A stretch of 37,695 nucleotides of DNA from Gemmatimonadota bacterium. GTDB taxonomy: Bacteria > Latescibacterota > UBA2968 > UBA8231. Positions 1-8,725 of this stretch are shown piece by piece. Under the pieces are notes generated by a model. It was given only the letters and a program-made list of their open reading frames with translations, was not told the DNA's origin and made no database searches. Position numbers and translations under genes: made by a program. Positions within the stretch are counted from its first letter, which is position 1. Each line of letters begins with the position of its first letter. The stretch lies in the NCBI GenBank assembly GCA_018673255.1, contig JABHDC010000147.1:1-37695 (forward strand), written 5' to 3'.

Positions 1-177
1 ATCGAGGATCTGATCATCAACGAGCGCGCCAACTATCCAGTGGAGCGAACGCTGCTGACCTCAGGTATGGTCATTGCAGGTGTGGAGTCTCTGCATCGAG
101 ACCAGGTCGTGATCCCGACGCCGCAGATGGGTGTGAACTATCAGGTCTCTGAAGAATCGATGTTCTGGCGCGTGTGA
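1..177 (+). CDS. C-terminal fragment of a protein, possibly a Gfo/Idh/MocA-type oxidoreductase
   Basis: Frame 1 is open from the left edge to the TGA at 175-177 and gives 58 residues, so this is the 3' end of a gene that begins outside the window. The segment YPVERTLLTSGMVIAGVES followed by a TP-containing tail resembles, from memory, the C-terminus of Gfo/Idh/MocA-like proteins in which a YPVERTLLTTG helix precedes the end. No catalytic or cofactor motif lies in the visible part, so the family call is weak; that it is coding is more secure because of the open frame and the 22-base gap to the next gene on the same strand. It may belong to the same operon as the hydrolase and sulfatase that follow. 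Confidence 0.45.
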   Translation: MEDLIINERANYPVERTLLTSGMVIAGVESLHRDQVVIPTPQMGVNYQVSEESMFWRV

Positions 178-199
178 TATCAGGTGGAGAGAGGGCGCA

Positions 200-1036
200 T
201 TGAGGATTCTGTTTCTGGGTACAGGCGCAGCAGACTGGCCGCGCACATACGAGGCAACTCTCGAGCAGGCCACCTCCGGCGCGGTGCGAGGAACCTCGGC
301 CGTCCTGGTGAATGAGAACATGCTCATCGATTGTGGTCCCACGGTGCCCGATGCGCTGGCACTGTTCGGCGTCGACGTCAGCAGAATCACGGACATGCTG
401 ATCACGCACACCCACGGTGATCATCTGGACGCAGAGGCGATGTCACGGCTGCTGGCTGCTCGAGGCCAGGCCGAGCCGTTGCGGATCCGGGTCGAGAGCG
501 CGTCACTAGCGCGATTGCAGGAGCTGGAACTGGAGGGCGTGGAGATTCATGTCCTGGAGCCGGGGCAGATCTTCGAAGTGCAGGGGCTCACCGTGACGGC
601 CCTGGCGGCCAATCACGTGGTCGATGCGCCTCAACAGCCTCTCCACTACCTGCTGGAATCGCAGGGCCGTCGTGTCATGTATGCCACCGATGGCGCCTGG
701 TTGCTGAAACAGACCTGGCTCGCGCTGCGCGAACAGCCACTGGATGGGCTGATCTGGGATGCCACAAATGGCGAGACCGAAGGTGATTGGCGGATTTTCG
801 AGCACAACAGTGTCGACATGATCCGGCTCATGATGCAGACGTTGCGGCGTGAAGAGATCGTCACCGACCAGACTCGCGTGTGGCTGACGCACATGGCTCG
901 CACCCTGTGTGCGCCACATCAGCAGATGAGTGAACGGCTGAGGCCGGAAGGACTCGTGCCCGCCCACGACGGGCTGGTCGTGGACTGGCCTGAGGAGGGA
1001 CAGGGGGCTTCTTTTACGGACCATGCCAACGCCTGA
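200..1036 (+). CDS. MBL-fold metallo-hydrolase
   Basis: 278 residues. It opens with MRILFLGTGAADWP, the usual first strand and GTGxxxxxP loop of metallo-beta-lactamase-fold hydrolases, and carries the metal-binding HTHGDHLD at residues 70-77. Later candidate ligands are the His of AANHVV, the Asp of YATDG near residue 165 and the His of WLTHMAR. Length and motif order suit a cytoplasmic PhnP/RNase Z-like hydrolase of the PhnP-type branch; there is no signal peptide. The start is TTG at 200, behind the purine-rich GGTGGAGAGAGG. Its end overlaps the sulfatase start by 14 bases, so the two are probably co-translated. The substrate is unknown; cyclic phosphodiester or lactone hydrolysis alongside sulfatase action is only a guess. 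Confidence 0.85.
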   Translation: MRILFLGTGAADWPRTYEATLEQATSGAVRGTSAVLVNENMLIDCGPTVPDALALFGVDVSRITDMLITHTHGDHLDAEAMSRLLAARGQAEPLRIRVESASLARLQELELEGVEIHVLEPGQIFEVQGLTVTALAANHVVDAPQQPLHYLLESQGRRVMYATDGAWLLKQTWLALREQPLDGLIWDATNGETEGDWRIFEHNSVDMIRLMMQTLRREEIVTDQTRVWLTHMARTLCAPHQQMSERLRPEGLVPAHDGLVVDWPEEGQGASFTDHANA

Positions 1037-2573
1037 GACCAGCCCCAACATCCTTTTCATCATGGCTGATCAGTTGTCGGCCCGAGCCACTGGTGGCGCC
1101 TACGGACATCCCTTGGTGCGCACGCCGCATCTCGATGCCCTGGCGGCGCAGGGCACGGTCTTTGACGCCGCCTACTGCAACAGCCCGATCTGCGGTCCCT
1201 CGCGGGCGAGCCTGTGCACGGGACAGCACATCGACCGGATCGGCGCCTGGGACAATGGCACCGACTTTCCCGCCAGTCAGCCGACCTTCCTCCATCATCT
1301 GCGGCGAGCCGGCTACGAGACGGCACTGTCGGGGAAGATGCACTTCGTCGGGCCCGATCAGCTGCATGGCTTCGAGCGTCGTCTGACGCCGGAGATCTAT
1401 CCCTCCAGCTTCACCTGGACGCCAGACTGGCGCCGAGGGGCGTATGCGAATCCGGGCACGGCAGCCGACCAGCTGGCTGAAGCGGGCGTGTGTGACTGGG
1501 GAATGCAGCTGGACTACGATGAGGAGGTCAGCTTCCGCGCCCTGGAAGCGCTGCGCGATCTGGCGCGCCGTCAGGACGAGGGCCGTCCGTTCTTCCTCTG
1601 TGCCTCCTACACCCATCCGCACGATCCCTTCACGATCACGAAGCCATGGTGGGATCTCTACGATCACGCCGAGATCGATCTACCCGGCGCGCCGGCTCAG
1701 GATCTGGCGCAGATGCACCCCTATGACCAGTGGCTGCAGATCCACCACATGATCGATGTCTATCCGCCCGAGGATGAGTCGATTCGAAATGCCCGTCACG
1801 CCTACTACGGCATGGTCAGCTACTTCGACCATCAGGTCGGCCGGCTCGTCAGTGAACTGGAGCGGCTGGGGATGGCCGACAACACAATAATTGTGGTCAC
1901 CAGCGACCACGGCGAGATGCTGGGCGAGCACGGAATGTGGTTCAAGCGTACCTATTTCGATTCCTCCACGAGAGTGCCGCTCATTGTTCGGGGGCCGGGC
2001 GTCGAACAGGCCGTACGCCGCGCCGATACGGTGAGTCTTGTCGACCTGGCGCCGAGCTTCCTGGAGATGGCCCAGCTTCCTGATCTTCAGCAGACGACGG
2101 CTCATCTGGATGGCGACAGCCTGTGGCCCATGCTCCAGGGAGAAGATGTCGACTGGAAGGATGTAGCCATCAGCGACTACTGCAGCGAGGGCGTCTGCCA
2201 GCCGATGCGAATGGTCGTGGGTGGCGGGTGGAAATACGTCTACGTGCACGACGAGTCGCCGCAACTGTTCGATCTGTCCAATGATCCCGATGAACTCGAC
2301 AATCGCATCGATGATCCAGCGGCCGCATCGGCACTGGCCCGGTTGAAAGCGGTGGCCCACGATGGTTGGGATCCAGCTGCAATACGAGAGGCTGTGCTGG
2401 TATCTCAACAACGACGGCGATGGATCAACGAATCCTGGGAAGAGGGTGAACGCCCCGCCTGGGACGTGCAGCCCGCCTTCGATGCGCGGGAACAATACGT
2501 GCGCAAACACGACGCCGAGGAAACTGCGCGGCGTCAGCGATACCCCCGCTGGTCGACCGACGAGCCGACGTGA
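1023..2573 (+). CDS. Sulfatase (arylsulfatase/choline-sulfatase type)
   Basis: 516 residues, normal for type I sulfatases. The N-terminus NILFIMADQ supplies the metal-binding Asp. CGPSR at residues 57-61 is the C-x-P-S-R signature whose Cys is oxidised to formylglycine, followed by ASLCTGQ. The second metal segment, SDHGEMLGEHG, is typical of the choline-sulfatase/N-sulfoglucosamine-sulfohydrolase-like branch. There is no signal peptide, so it probably acts inside the cell or is exported by another route. It overlaps the MBL hydrolase by 14 bases at its start and the following lyase-like gene by 4 bases (GTGA) at its end, marking a translationally coupled operon for desulfating and degrading a sulfated glycan. 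The exact sulfate ester cannot be read from sequence. A Cys-type formylglycine-generating enzyme would be needed elsewhere in the genome. Confidence 0.93.
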   Translation: MPTPETSPNILFIMADQLSARATGGAYGHPLVRTPHLDALAAQGTVFDAAYCNSPICGPSRASLCTGQHIDRIGAWDNGTDFPASQPTFLHHLRRAGYETALSGKMHFVGPDQLHGFERRLTPEIYPSSFTWTPDWRRGAYANPGTAADQLAEAGVCDWGMQLDYDEEVSFRALEALRDLARRQDEGRPFFLCASYTHPHDPFTITKPWWDLYDHAEIDLPGAPAQDLAQMHPYDQWLQIHHMIDVYPPEDESIRNARHAYYGMVSYFDHQVGRLVSELERLGMADNTIIVVTSDHGEMLGEHGMWFKRTYFDSSTRVPLIVRGPGVEQAVRRADTVSLVDLAPSFLEMAQLPDLQQTTAHLDGDSLWPMLQGEDVDWKDVAISDYCSEGVCQPMRMVVGGGWKYVYVHDESPQLFDLSNDPDELDNRIDDPAAASALARLKAVAHDGWDPAAIREAVLVSQQRRRWINESWEEGERPAWDVQPAFDAREQYVRKHDAEETARRQRYPRWSTDEPT

Positions 2574-5500
2574 CCGGTGCGAGTGACATGCGTGTCGATG
2601 GGGCCAATCGCGAGTTGATCGGCGTTGGCGATCCGGCTTCGAATGTTGGTCGTCCGGCCGCGGGAGGGCTGGATACCGCCAAGGTCACGCTGCTGATCCC
2701 GGCGGGTAAAGACTATGCCGCTGCCGCCGAGATCTTGAGGCAGGGCCTGGCTCTCGAGCCGGATCAGATTCGGGACGCTGCCACCCCGGTCGCTGATGAC
2801 ATCCCCGTCATCGCCGTGGGCAACATGATGGACAACCCCTTCCTGCACCGCCTGTATCTGGCGCTGGACGATGTCACCGACCGGGCCTGGCCCGGGCCCG
2901 GTGGGTGGGCATTGCGATCAAGCCTCACGCCGATGTCACGATCCGGCCCGGTTGTCGTCGTCAGTGTCAGCGATGCGCAGGATGCAGTCGTCGCAGCCCA
3001 GACCTTGGTGGATCGGACCCTGGTGGAGCGGGCCCTGATGCACCGGGCAGTGGCGGCAGGGGAACAGGCTCAGAAGACGCAGGCAGACGCCGCGTGGGCA
3101 GACACCACCCAGCCCGATGCCACGCAGGCCGCCTCGACTACGGCCCCCACGATTCCGTATCTGCACGAGGTCCAGCTCGGAAGGTGGGCGCCACTCTACG
3201 AAGCGGCAGCCGAGCCCTTCCTGGTCGAACCGGAGACGCCGTGGGAAGAGACCGGTGGCGCCGGTGACTGGGACTACATGATGCTGATCGCCCGGATGGG
3301 CATGGCAGCGGTCAAGACCGGGGCCGAGGGGTTGGTCAGCACCTTCGTGGACCAGATCCTGCGATTTGCCGAGGTGCGATTCTTCGAGCGTACGCGTGAA
3401 GATCCGGTCATGATCCACGGATTCCTCCGACACATGCTGATCCCCTTCGCATTGCTCGAATACCATCCGGTGATCACGGCATCACAGCGTCAGGGCGTCG
3501 TCGATGCCCTGCTGGCGATGATGCGCTCAACAGAGGGCGCCGCCAATCCTCGTCTGCTGGACGATGGAGAACATCATCGAGTTCGCCAGAATCACGCGAC
3601 CCGGACCGCCCTGGATGTGTACACCTGCGGTCGCTATTTCCACCAGGTTCACGACCTGGATGAGGCGCAGCAGTGGATGCAGCTGGCGCATCGGCTCTTC
3701 GAGTCCCAGCTGACGTCGAGCAAGCCGGTGGAGGACTCGTGGGGGCATCAATGGCGAGCCACCCTCTACAACACGGCCGACTACGCACTGCAGGCCGGGC
3801 TGGATGACTACACCCACGGGCCCGTGTTCCGTGAGGCCGCCGATCGCGCCCTGCTCGCGCACAGCAATCTGGAGACGGGGCCGTTGTTGTATCTGCTCAT
3901 GGCTGCCGCCGCGACGGGTGATGACTCGTTGCTGGTATCCGCACTGAGGGATGGAGAGGATGCACTGGTCGAGGGTGCTGTGACAGATCTGGGTGGTGAC
4001 GAAACCGGTCGCAGCTGGGTCACGGGTCGAGCCGCCGTCGAAGCGGACCGCCTCACCGGTCTGCACACGGCCCCCCTGTCCCGGCTCTTCTATGACTCTG
4101 TGCAGCACTACGACGAATACGCCCCCGCAGATATCTACACGCAGGACACGCCCTGGGATCAGAGTTTCGACAAGATTGCCTGGCGCAGCGGCTGGTCCGC
4201 ACAGGATGACTATCTCCTCCTCGATGGCGTGTCGGGCGGCTCGCACGCCTATCAGGATGCCAATGCCATCGTCCGTTATACGGCAGGTGGTCTCGCGTGG
4301 TTCGGTGGGCCGGACTACGGCAAGTGGAGCACCGCATCGGTGCGCGAGCATTGTGCGGTGAGCGTCGTCGTCGATGGCTGCGGGCCGGGCAGCGAGAATC
4401 GCTACGCCCGGCTGCTGCACAGTGGACGGATCCCCGGGGCGCATTCGGTCAGCACGCTGCTGACCTATCCGGGGATGGCGCACTGGAGACGGCACATCAT
4501 CTGCGCCGAGGCGGGATGGTATCTGTGTGTCGATGAGGTCGAGGCTCTCGTGGAGGGAGCCTTTCTCGTAGAGGGCCGCTGGAATGTCCTCGGCGATGTA
4601 AGACGGGTCGGCGATCGCCTCACGTCCCGGCAGGGCGGCGTCGAACTCACCATGCGCTGTGCAGGAAACGAAGACATGCTGCTGCAGGATGTCGTCGACC
4701 GAGACGGGTTGAGTTGCCGGCGCTGGGTGTTGCGATCGGCCAGCCAGTTGCAGGTGGGCGAGCATCTGCGCCTGATCACGGTGTGGCGAGTGAGCGAATC
4801 TGGTCCCGAGGCGGCGGACGGAGAATCGGCGGGCCGAGCGCCAGCGGGCGGGGCACCAGTGGTCGCGGAGACAGCTTCTGCGACGTCTGCTGGTGGCGAG
4901 TCGGCAGGTGCGGACACCGAGCCAGCAGACACCGAGTCAGCCCCGCTGCAATTCGAGGCAACTTCAACCGGCTGTCGGATCGAAGGGGTCGAGGTCGCCA
5001 TGGGCGATGTGGAAGGCCTTACAGAAATCGACGGTGTCTGGTGGTTGCCCGGGGCATCGATGGTGCAGGCGGGATCGGCAGAGCATTTCAATGTGGTCGC
5101 TGATACACCATGGATGCCGGTCTGGCAGTCTGATGCGGGTGCAGAGATCACGGCGTTGGCCACGGGACCGATGGGGATTGAGACGGGCGTGGTTGGCCAG
5201 GAGGATGGCGCCGTCCGCGTGATCGGTGCTGGCGGAGAAGATCTGGCGCACTGGGTGACAGGTGGCCCGGTGCGGGACATCGCTCTGCTACCCGATGGTG
5301 CGATCGTTGTCGGGGGTGATGATGCGACGATCCGCGTCTTCGAGGCAGACGGTCGACTCCGTTGGTCACATGAGATTCAGTGGCAACCCATGAGTTGGGA
5401 ATACTGGACACGATTGCATTGCGGCATCGTCAGTCTTCAGGTGATGGACCTGGGCGGCGATGGTGAGATGGAGATCGTGGTGGGTTGTGCCGATCGACAT

Positions 5501-6253
5501 CTCTATGCATTCGGTCCGGCGGGGGATCTGTTGTGGCGCACGGCCTGCCAATGGGGTGTGCCAACGTCGCTGGCTTGTGCCACGGGGGCCAACGGTGAGG
5601 CGCTCGTGCTGGCGGGCATGTCTCAGCCGGCGATCCATGGTTGGTGTCGGGTACACGACGGCGCAGGGCAGTTCCTTCACGCGCTGCAGCGTCCGGATAT
5701 CGTCTGCTGGTCGATCCCCTCGTGGATGCGCGTCCTGCACGTGGCCGATGTGAATGCGGACGGCCAGGACGAGGTGATCACCGGACTGGACACGAATCAT
5801 CGTCAGCTGATCGTCTATCGGCTTGACGGTGAGATTCTCTGGGAGGCTGATCTGGGTGCCTCCGTCACGGCCGTGACGGTCTGGGATGGGATGGTGGTTG
5901 CCGGGGCGGCCAATGGCACGGTGTCGGCATTCGTCGCCGCTGATGGCACACGTCGGTGGACCGCCTTCCTCGTGCATGCCGTCGTATCGATCGTATGCGG
6001 CAAGGAGCATGTTCTGGTCAGTCTGTGCGATGGTAGGGTGGCGGCTCTCGATGAGGCTGGACAGATCACCCACGTTGCCGAGGCTGTCACGACTGGCACC
6101 ACGCACGTTGCGGCCGTTGCTGGCTCTGCCACTCAGGTACCGGTCAACCAGGCCCCAGTCGCTCAAGTCGCCGCAGTACCATGGGGTGACGGCATTCTGG
6201 CACCTGTGGGAAGCAGGGTGGTTCACCTGGCGTCGCCAGGGATATCTCCCTGA
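2570..6253 (+). CDS. Large heparinase-like (alpha/alpha-toroid plus beta-sandwich) protein fused to a PQQ/FG-GAP-like beta-propeller
   Basis: 1227 residues. Residues about 38-160 look like the small alpha/beta domain found before GH67/DUF4838 proteins. Residues about 220-480 are helix-rich with Trp and His (EHHRVRQNHATRTALDVY), like the toroid of heparinase II/III-type lyases. Residues about 520-745 are beta-rich (SGGSHAYQDANAIVRY), like the lyase beta-sandwich. A low-complexity Ala/Gly/Glu/Thr linker spans about 745-793. From about 847 to the end come propeller-like repeats ending in W, including LHVADVNADGQDEVITGLD, an FG-GAP-like calcium loop. The GTG start overlaps the sulfatase stop as GTGA; an ATG at 2588 is an alternative. 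No signal peptide is apparent. A polysaccharide lyase or glycan-binding role fits the sulfatase next door, but the domain calls come from pattern only, with catalytic residues not identified. Confidence 0.72.
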   Translation: MTGASDMRVDGANRELIGVGDPASNVGRPAAGGLDTAKVTLLIPAGKDYAAAAEILRQGLALEPDQIRDAATPVADDIPVIAVGNMMDNPFLHRLYLALDDVTDRAWPGPGGWALRSSLTPMSRSGPVVVVSVSDAQDAVVAAQTLVDRTLVERALMHRAVAAGEQAQKTQADAAWADTTQPDATQAASTTAPTIPYLHEVQLGRWAPLYEAAAEPFLVEPETPWEETGGAGDWDYMMLIARMGMAAVKTGAEGLVSTFVDQILRFAEVRFFERTREDPVMIHGFLRHMLIPFALLEYHPVITASQRQGVVDALLAMMRSTEGAANPRLLDDGEHHRVRQNHATRTALDVYTCGRYFHQVHDLDEAQQWMQLAHRLFESQLTSSKPVEDSWGHQWRATLYNTADYALQAGLDDYTHGPVFREAADRALLAHSNLETGPLLYLLMAAAATGDDSLLVSALRDGEDALVEGAVTDLGGDETGRSWVTGRAAVEADRLTGLHTAPLSRLFYDSVQHYDEYAPADIYTQDTPWDQSFDKIAWRSGWSAQDDYLLLDGVSGGSHAYQDANAIVRYTAGGLAWFGGPDYGKWSTASVREHCAVSVVVDGCGPGSENRYARLLHSGRIPGAHSVSTLLTYPGMAHWRRHIICAEAGWYLCVDEVEALVEGAFLVEGRWNVLGDVRRVGDRLTSRQGGVELTMRCAGNEDMLLQDVVDRDGLSCRRWVLRSASQLQVGEHLRLITVWRVSESGPEAADGESAGRAPAGGAPVVAETASATSAGGESAGADTEPADTESAPLQFEATSTGCRIEGVEVAMGDVEGLTEIDGVWWLPGASMVQAGSAEHFNVVADTPWMPVWQSDAGAEITALATGPMGIETGVVGQEDGAVRVIGAGGEDLAHWVTGGPVRDIALLPDGAIVVGGDDATIRVFEADGRLRWSHEIQWQPMSWEYWTRLHCGIVSLQVMDLGGDGEMEIVVGCADRHLYAFGPAGDLLWRTACQWGVPTSLACATGANGEALVLAGMSQPAIHGWCRVHDGAGQFLHALQRPDIVCWSIPSWMRVLHVADVNADGQDEVITGLDTNHRQLIVYRLDGEILWEADLGASVTAVTVWDGMVVAGAANGTVSAFVAADGTRRWTAFLVHAVVSIVCGKEHVLVSLCDGRVAALDEAGQITHVAEAVTTGTTHVAAVAGSATQVPVNQAPVAQVAAVPWGDGILAPVGSRVVHLASPGISP

Positions 6254-6282
6254 CGGGTTACGCCAGGGTCATGTCGCCCGCC

Positions 6283-6300
6283 GCCGACTCGACCGTCGGC
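6283..6300. terminator. Short hairpin between convergent genes, possible terminator
   Basis: GCCGAC pairs with GTCGGC across a 6-base loop in the 57-base gap between two convergent genes. There is no T-run, so it is at best a weak terminator shared by both strands. Confidence 0.3.
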
Positions 6301-6310
6301 TGGCAGGATC

Positions 6311-6790
6311 TCACGAACCCACGGTCTCATCCAGAAACAGGCGCAGTTCCCGCATCTGGTCTTCGCCCAGGCGTTGTCCGACGAGGGCGGTGACGAAGGC
6401 GCTGATGGTCAGGATCAGGGGAATCGGGAGGAGCCACAGACCGAAGGGTTCCATCCCCAGCGACCACTGCGAGAGGCCGAAGAGCAGCGCCATGAGGCTG
6501 ATGAAGATGCCGAAGATGTGGAAGCAGGCGAACCCGGTCCACACAGCGGCTCGGGGGCCGAAAAGTCCCCGGATCAGGGTGCCACCCTCTTCAGCCGGCT
6601 GCAGTTGCAGCGTCAGTTCGGGAGACCAGAAGTGTTGGGCACCCGGCAGTACGCGCAGCACGGCAAAGTCCCTCAGCACCTTGCCTGCTGCAGGGGCTGA
6701 GGGGGCCTCCACGGCGGCCTGCAGTCGCTGGGAGAGGTCCTCGATGGAAAGAGGTACGACAAGTCGGAAGCGAGGGCGGAACAGGGCCAT
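6311..6790 (-). CDS. Small membrane protein of unknown function
   Basis: 159 residues with an ATG start. The first ~80 residues are soluble and beta-like, with a hydrophobic N-terminal strand (RFRLVVPLS) and the segment HFWSPELTLQLQ followed by GTLIRGLFGPRAAVW. Two membrane helices follow, about residues 83-105 and 115-138, with a charged C-terminal tail. The 'W-S-P-x-L ... G-T-x-x-R-G-x-x-G-P' pattern is one I associate with conserved hypothetical proteins of Bacteroidota-like genomes, without a known function. It lies downstream of URO-D paralogue 1 on the same strand, 85 bases away, and converges on the lyase-like gene. No enzymatic motif is visible. Confidence 0.7.
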   Translation of the reverse strand: MALFRPRFRLVVPLSIEDLSQRLQAAVEAPSAPAAGKVLRDFAVLRVLPGAQHFWSPELTLQLQPAEEGGTLIRGLFGPRAAVWTGFACFHIFGIFISLMALLFGLSQWSLGMEPFGLWLLPIPLILTISAFVTALVGQRLGEDQMRELRLFLDETVGS

Positions 6791-6875
6791 GTAGCCTGGT
6801 CGTTGTTCAGTGTCTGCGCTGCATCAGTCGGGCGAAGGGCGAAGAATAGGCAGACAGATGCCAACGCGCGACAAT

Positions 6876-7907
6876 CTACTGACCCGATTTGGCCTGACTC
6901 CAGTGATCCTTCAAGTCATAGAACTCCCGGAACATGACCTGCGCCGTGTCGTCGGTGACGCCAATTCCTTCTGAATCACCATAGTTGAAGACGATGAAGC
7001 CCCCCTCCGGCTTCGACCAGTGTTCGATCAGTTGCCGTGCCTCGGCGCGGATGGCGACCGGATCCTGAGAGGGCAGCGTCGCCTGGATGTCTACGGTCGT
7101 CAGGAAGCAGATCTTGCCGGCGAAATCGGCGCCCAGTTGCTCGATTCCATAGGCCTGTGGCTGCTGCATGTTCAGTACATCCGCACCGGCGTCGATGAAG
7201 AAGGGCACGAAGTCATTGACGCGTCCGCAACTGTGCAGGATCACGTGCCAGCCATGAGAGTGGATGGCGTCGAACAACTGCCGGTATCGTTCGAGGAAGA
7301 ACTCTCGGAAGATGTCGGGTGAGACCAGCGTGTTCGCCTGCGTGCCCCAGTCATCGGTGAGGAAGAGGGCGTGGTTCCGGTCGCCAAAACGTCGGGCCGC
7401 TTCGGCGAAGTGCTCAAGCTTGTATTCGAGAATCATGTCGATGAGTCGATGCATCTTCTCGGGCTCGAGGTAGAAATCCTCGAGCGTGCGCTCGAAGCCA
7501 TGAAGCATGTGCAAGCGCTCGAAGAGATTGAAGTGACTCGTGAGCACGACGTAGCGGTCCTCGGCGTCGGCGATCTCTGCATCGACGCGGGAGAAGTAGA
7601 AAGGATTGCGCGGATTGGGTGGCCGATAGGATGCCAGGCTCGACCAGTCCTGGAGCGGGTGATGGACGACCTGGCCCATGTTCTTCAGTTCCGTCTTCTC
7701 CCAGCGGCAGCCCCAGTCGTCAGGTTCGGGATTGTCGAAGTACCAGCCCTGCTCCTGGCGATCCATCTCCCAGCAATCACACACGTCGTTGGGAAAATCC
7801 TCGATGACAGCTGATAGTTTGTCGCTCCACGATCCCCCGAGGAAGAAGGGTAGTCGCGGCGGATGGTCGAATTCGATGGCTCGGCGCACGATCTCTCGGC
7901 GTTCCAC
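6876..7907 (-). CDS. Uroporphyrinogen decarboxylase-fold protein, COG0407/MtaA-like (paralogue 1)
   Basis: 343 residues. MERREIVRRAIEFDHPPRLPFF at the N-terminus matches the opening of URO-D-fold proteins of the methyltransferase-like branch, and LHSCGRVND gives the H-x-C-G zinc pair of corrinoid/CoM methyltransferases such as MtaA. The N-terminal arginine cluster needed for binding uroporphyrinogen is not evident, so haem synthesis is unlikely. The C-terminal region, which holds a third (Cys) ligand in MtaA, here reads FNYGDSEGIGV and lacks Cys. The GTG start at 7907 follows AGGAGA at 6-base spacing. It is divergent from the membrane/coiled-coil genes at 8034. Function unknown: either methyl transfer or an unrecognised lyase on a sugar-derived substrate. 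Two paralogues lie further right. Confidence 0.85.
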   Translation of the reverse strand: MERREIVRRAIEFDHPPRLPFFLGGSWSDKLSAVIEDFPNDVCDCWEMDRQEQGWYFDNPEPDDWGCRWEKTELKNMGQVVHHPLQDWSSLASYRPPNPRNPFYFSRVDAEIADAEDRYVVLTSHFNLFERLHMLHGFERTLEDFYLEPEKMHRLIDMILEYKLEHFAEAARRFGDRNHALFLTDDWGTQANTLVSPDIFREFFLERYRQLFDAIHSHGWHVILHSCGRVNDFVPFFIDAGADVLNMQQPQAYGIEQLGADFAGKICFLTTVDIQATLPSQDPVAIRAEARQLIEHWSKPEGGFIVFNYGDSEGIGVTDDTAQVMFREFYDLKDHWSQAKSGQ

Positions 7908-7967
7908 GTGATCTCTCCTGTTGGTGGCTTCTGTGGGTATCTACAGGAATTCGAGCCAGATCCTCAA

Positions 7968-7981
7968 CCCCTGGCCAGGGG
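7968..7981. promoter_or_regulatory. 14-base perfect palindrome in a divergent intergenic region
   Basis: CCCCTGGCCAGGGG lies between the GTG of URO-D paralogue 1 (7907, minus) and the ATG at 8034 (plus). A perfect 14-base palindrome in a 126-base divergent gap could be an operator, but a few would be expected by chance in a window of this size. Confidence 0.25.
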
Positions 7982-8033
7982 AGATGGGTGCGTGGCCTGG
8001 GAACGTATTGGGCAAATTGGTTACGTTTCGCCC

Positions 8034-8378
8034 ATGCTTACCTGGATTCCCGCAGCGGTCTGCGCTGTATTTCTCGTCCTCACGGGCCGCACGTGGATGG
8101 ACTTCACGCATCGGCAGGAGCAGCTGGCTGCGGCGATCCGTGAGCAGGGGCGGTTGATCGAAGAGCACACGACCCAACTGGAACAGATCCGCCAGCGATC
8201 CCAGGCAGTCAAGGAAGTGGCCGATGCTTGCACCCTAGAGTGCAATGAATTGGAGGAACAGATTCGCGAACTCCACACGCAGCTCAAAACGTTGGAGGAA
8301 CGTCTTGAACGGCTGCGGCCCAGCGACCGACAGGTGGACAAGGACCGCAGTGGGGACGAGTGGCTGTGGAAGAAGTAA
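8034..8378 (+). CDS. Small single-span membrane protein with coiled coil
   Basis: 114 residues from the ATG at 8034. The frame is open further upstream, but that part runs back through the divergent promoter region. Residues 1-17 (MLTWIPAAVCAVFLVL) form one membrane helix or uncleaved signal. The rest is Gln/Glu/Arg-rich heptad-like coiled coil containing two Cys (CTLECNELEEQI), and the tail is acidic with a terminal WLWKK. No family recognised. The next gene, of the same architecture, begins inside this one with a 19-base overlap (GTG 8360), so the two products are likely made together and may pair through their coiled coils. Both precede and overlap the ceramidase-like hydrolase operon. Confidence 0.6.
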   Translation: MLTWIPAAVCAVFLVLTGRTWMDFTHRQEQLAAAIREQGRLIEEHTTQLEQIRQRSQAVKEVADACTLECNELEEQIRELHTQLKTLEERLERLRPSDRQVDKDRSGDEWLWKK

Positions 8379-8725
8379 TCGGCATCGTGGCCCTCGGCAG
8401 CCTGGCGGCATTTGCCCTGGTCAAGGCATACACCGGGAAGGTGCTGACGCAGTTGCGGGCTGAGTGTGGTGTCCTGATCACACAGGAACGTCATCTGCGC
8501 CAGGGACGGGAGCACGAGGAGACCCAGTTGCAGGGTGCCGAGGCCCGTCTGGAGCAACTCGAGCTGGACAAGTCGAATCTGGCGAAAGATGCCGAAGGGA
8601 TGGCGTCCGACATCGAGCGTGTCGACACCGAGTTGCACCGGCTGAAGCCCGATCTCGATGAAGAGATGGAAGGCGACCCGGTAGCGGAGGGCAGCACGTC
8701 CCCGGAGAAGCGCGAGGATGAGTGA
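8360..8725 (+). CDS. Second small membrane/coiled-coil protein
   Basis: 121 residues, GTG start inside the preceding gene. Residues 5-22 (EVIGIVALGSLAAFALVK) form a membrane helix. Residues about 28-98 are a continuous coiled coil (HEETQLQGAEARLEQLELD) and the C-terminus is acidic and disordered. The stop overlaps the ATG of the ceramidase-like gene by 8 bases (8718-8725), so translation is likely coupled. Architecture matches its upstream neighbour, suggesting duplication or a hetero-oligomer. No database family comes to mind; a scaffold or anchoring role for the hydrolase is only inferred from context. Confidence 0.6.
   Translation: MAVEEVIGIVALGSLAAFALVKAYTGKVLTQLRAECGVLITQERHLRQGREHEETQLQGAEARLEQLELDKSNLAKDAEGMASDIERVDTELHRLKPDLDEEMEGDPVAEGSTSPEKREDE

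Noticed and set aside
3527..4765. 412-codon open frame on the minus strand
   Set aside because: Antisense to the lyase-like gene, with no family motif; a shadow produced by GC-rich codon use.
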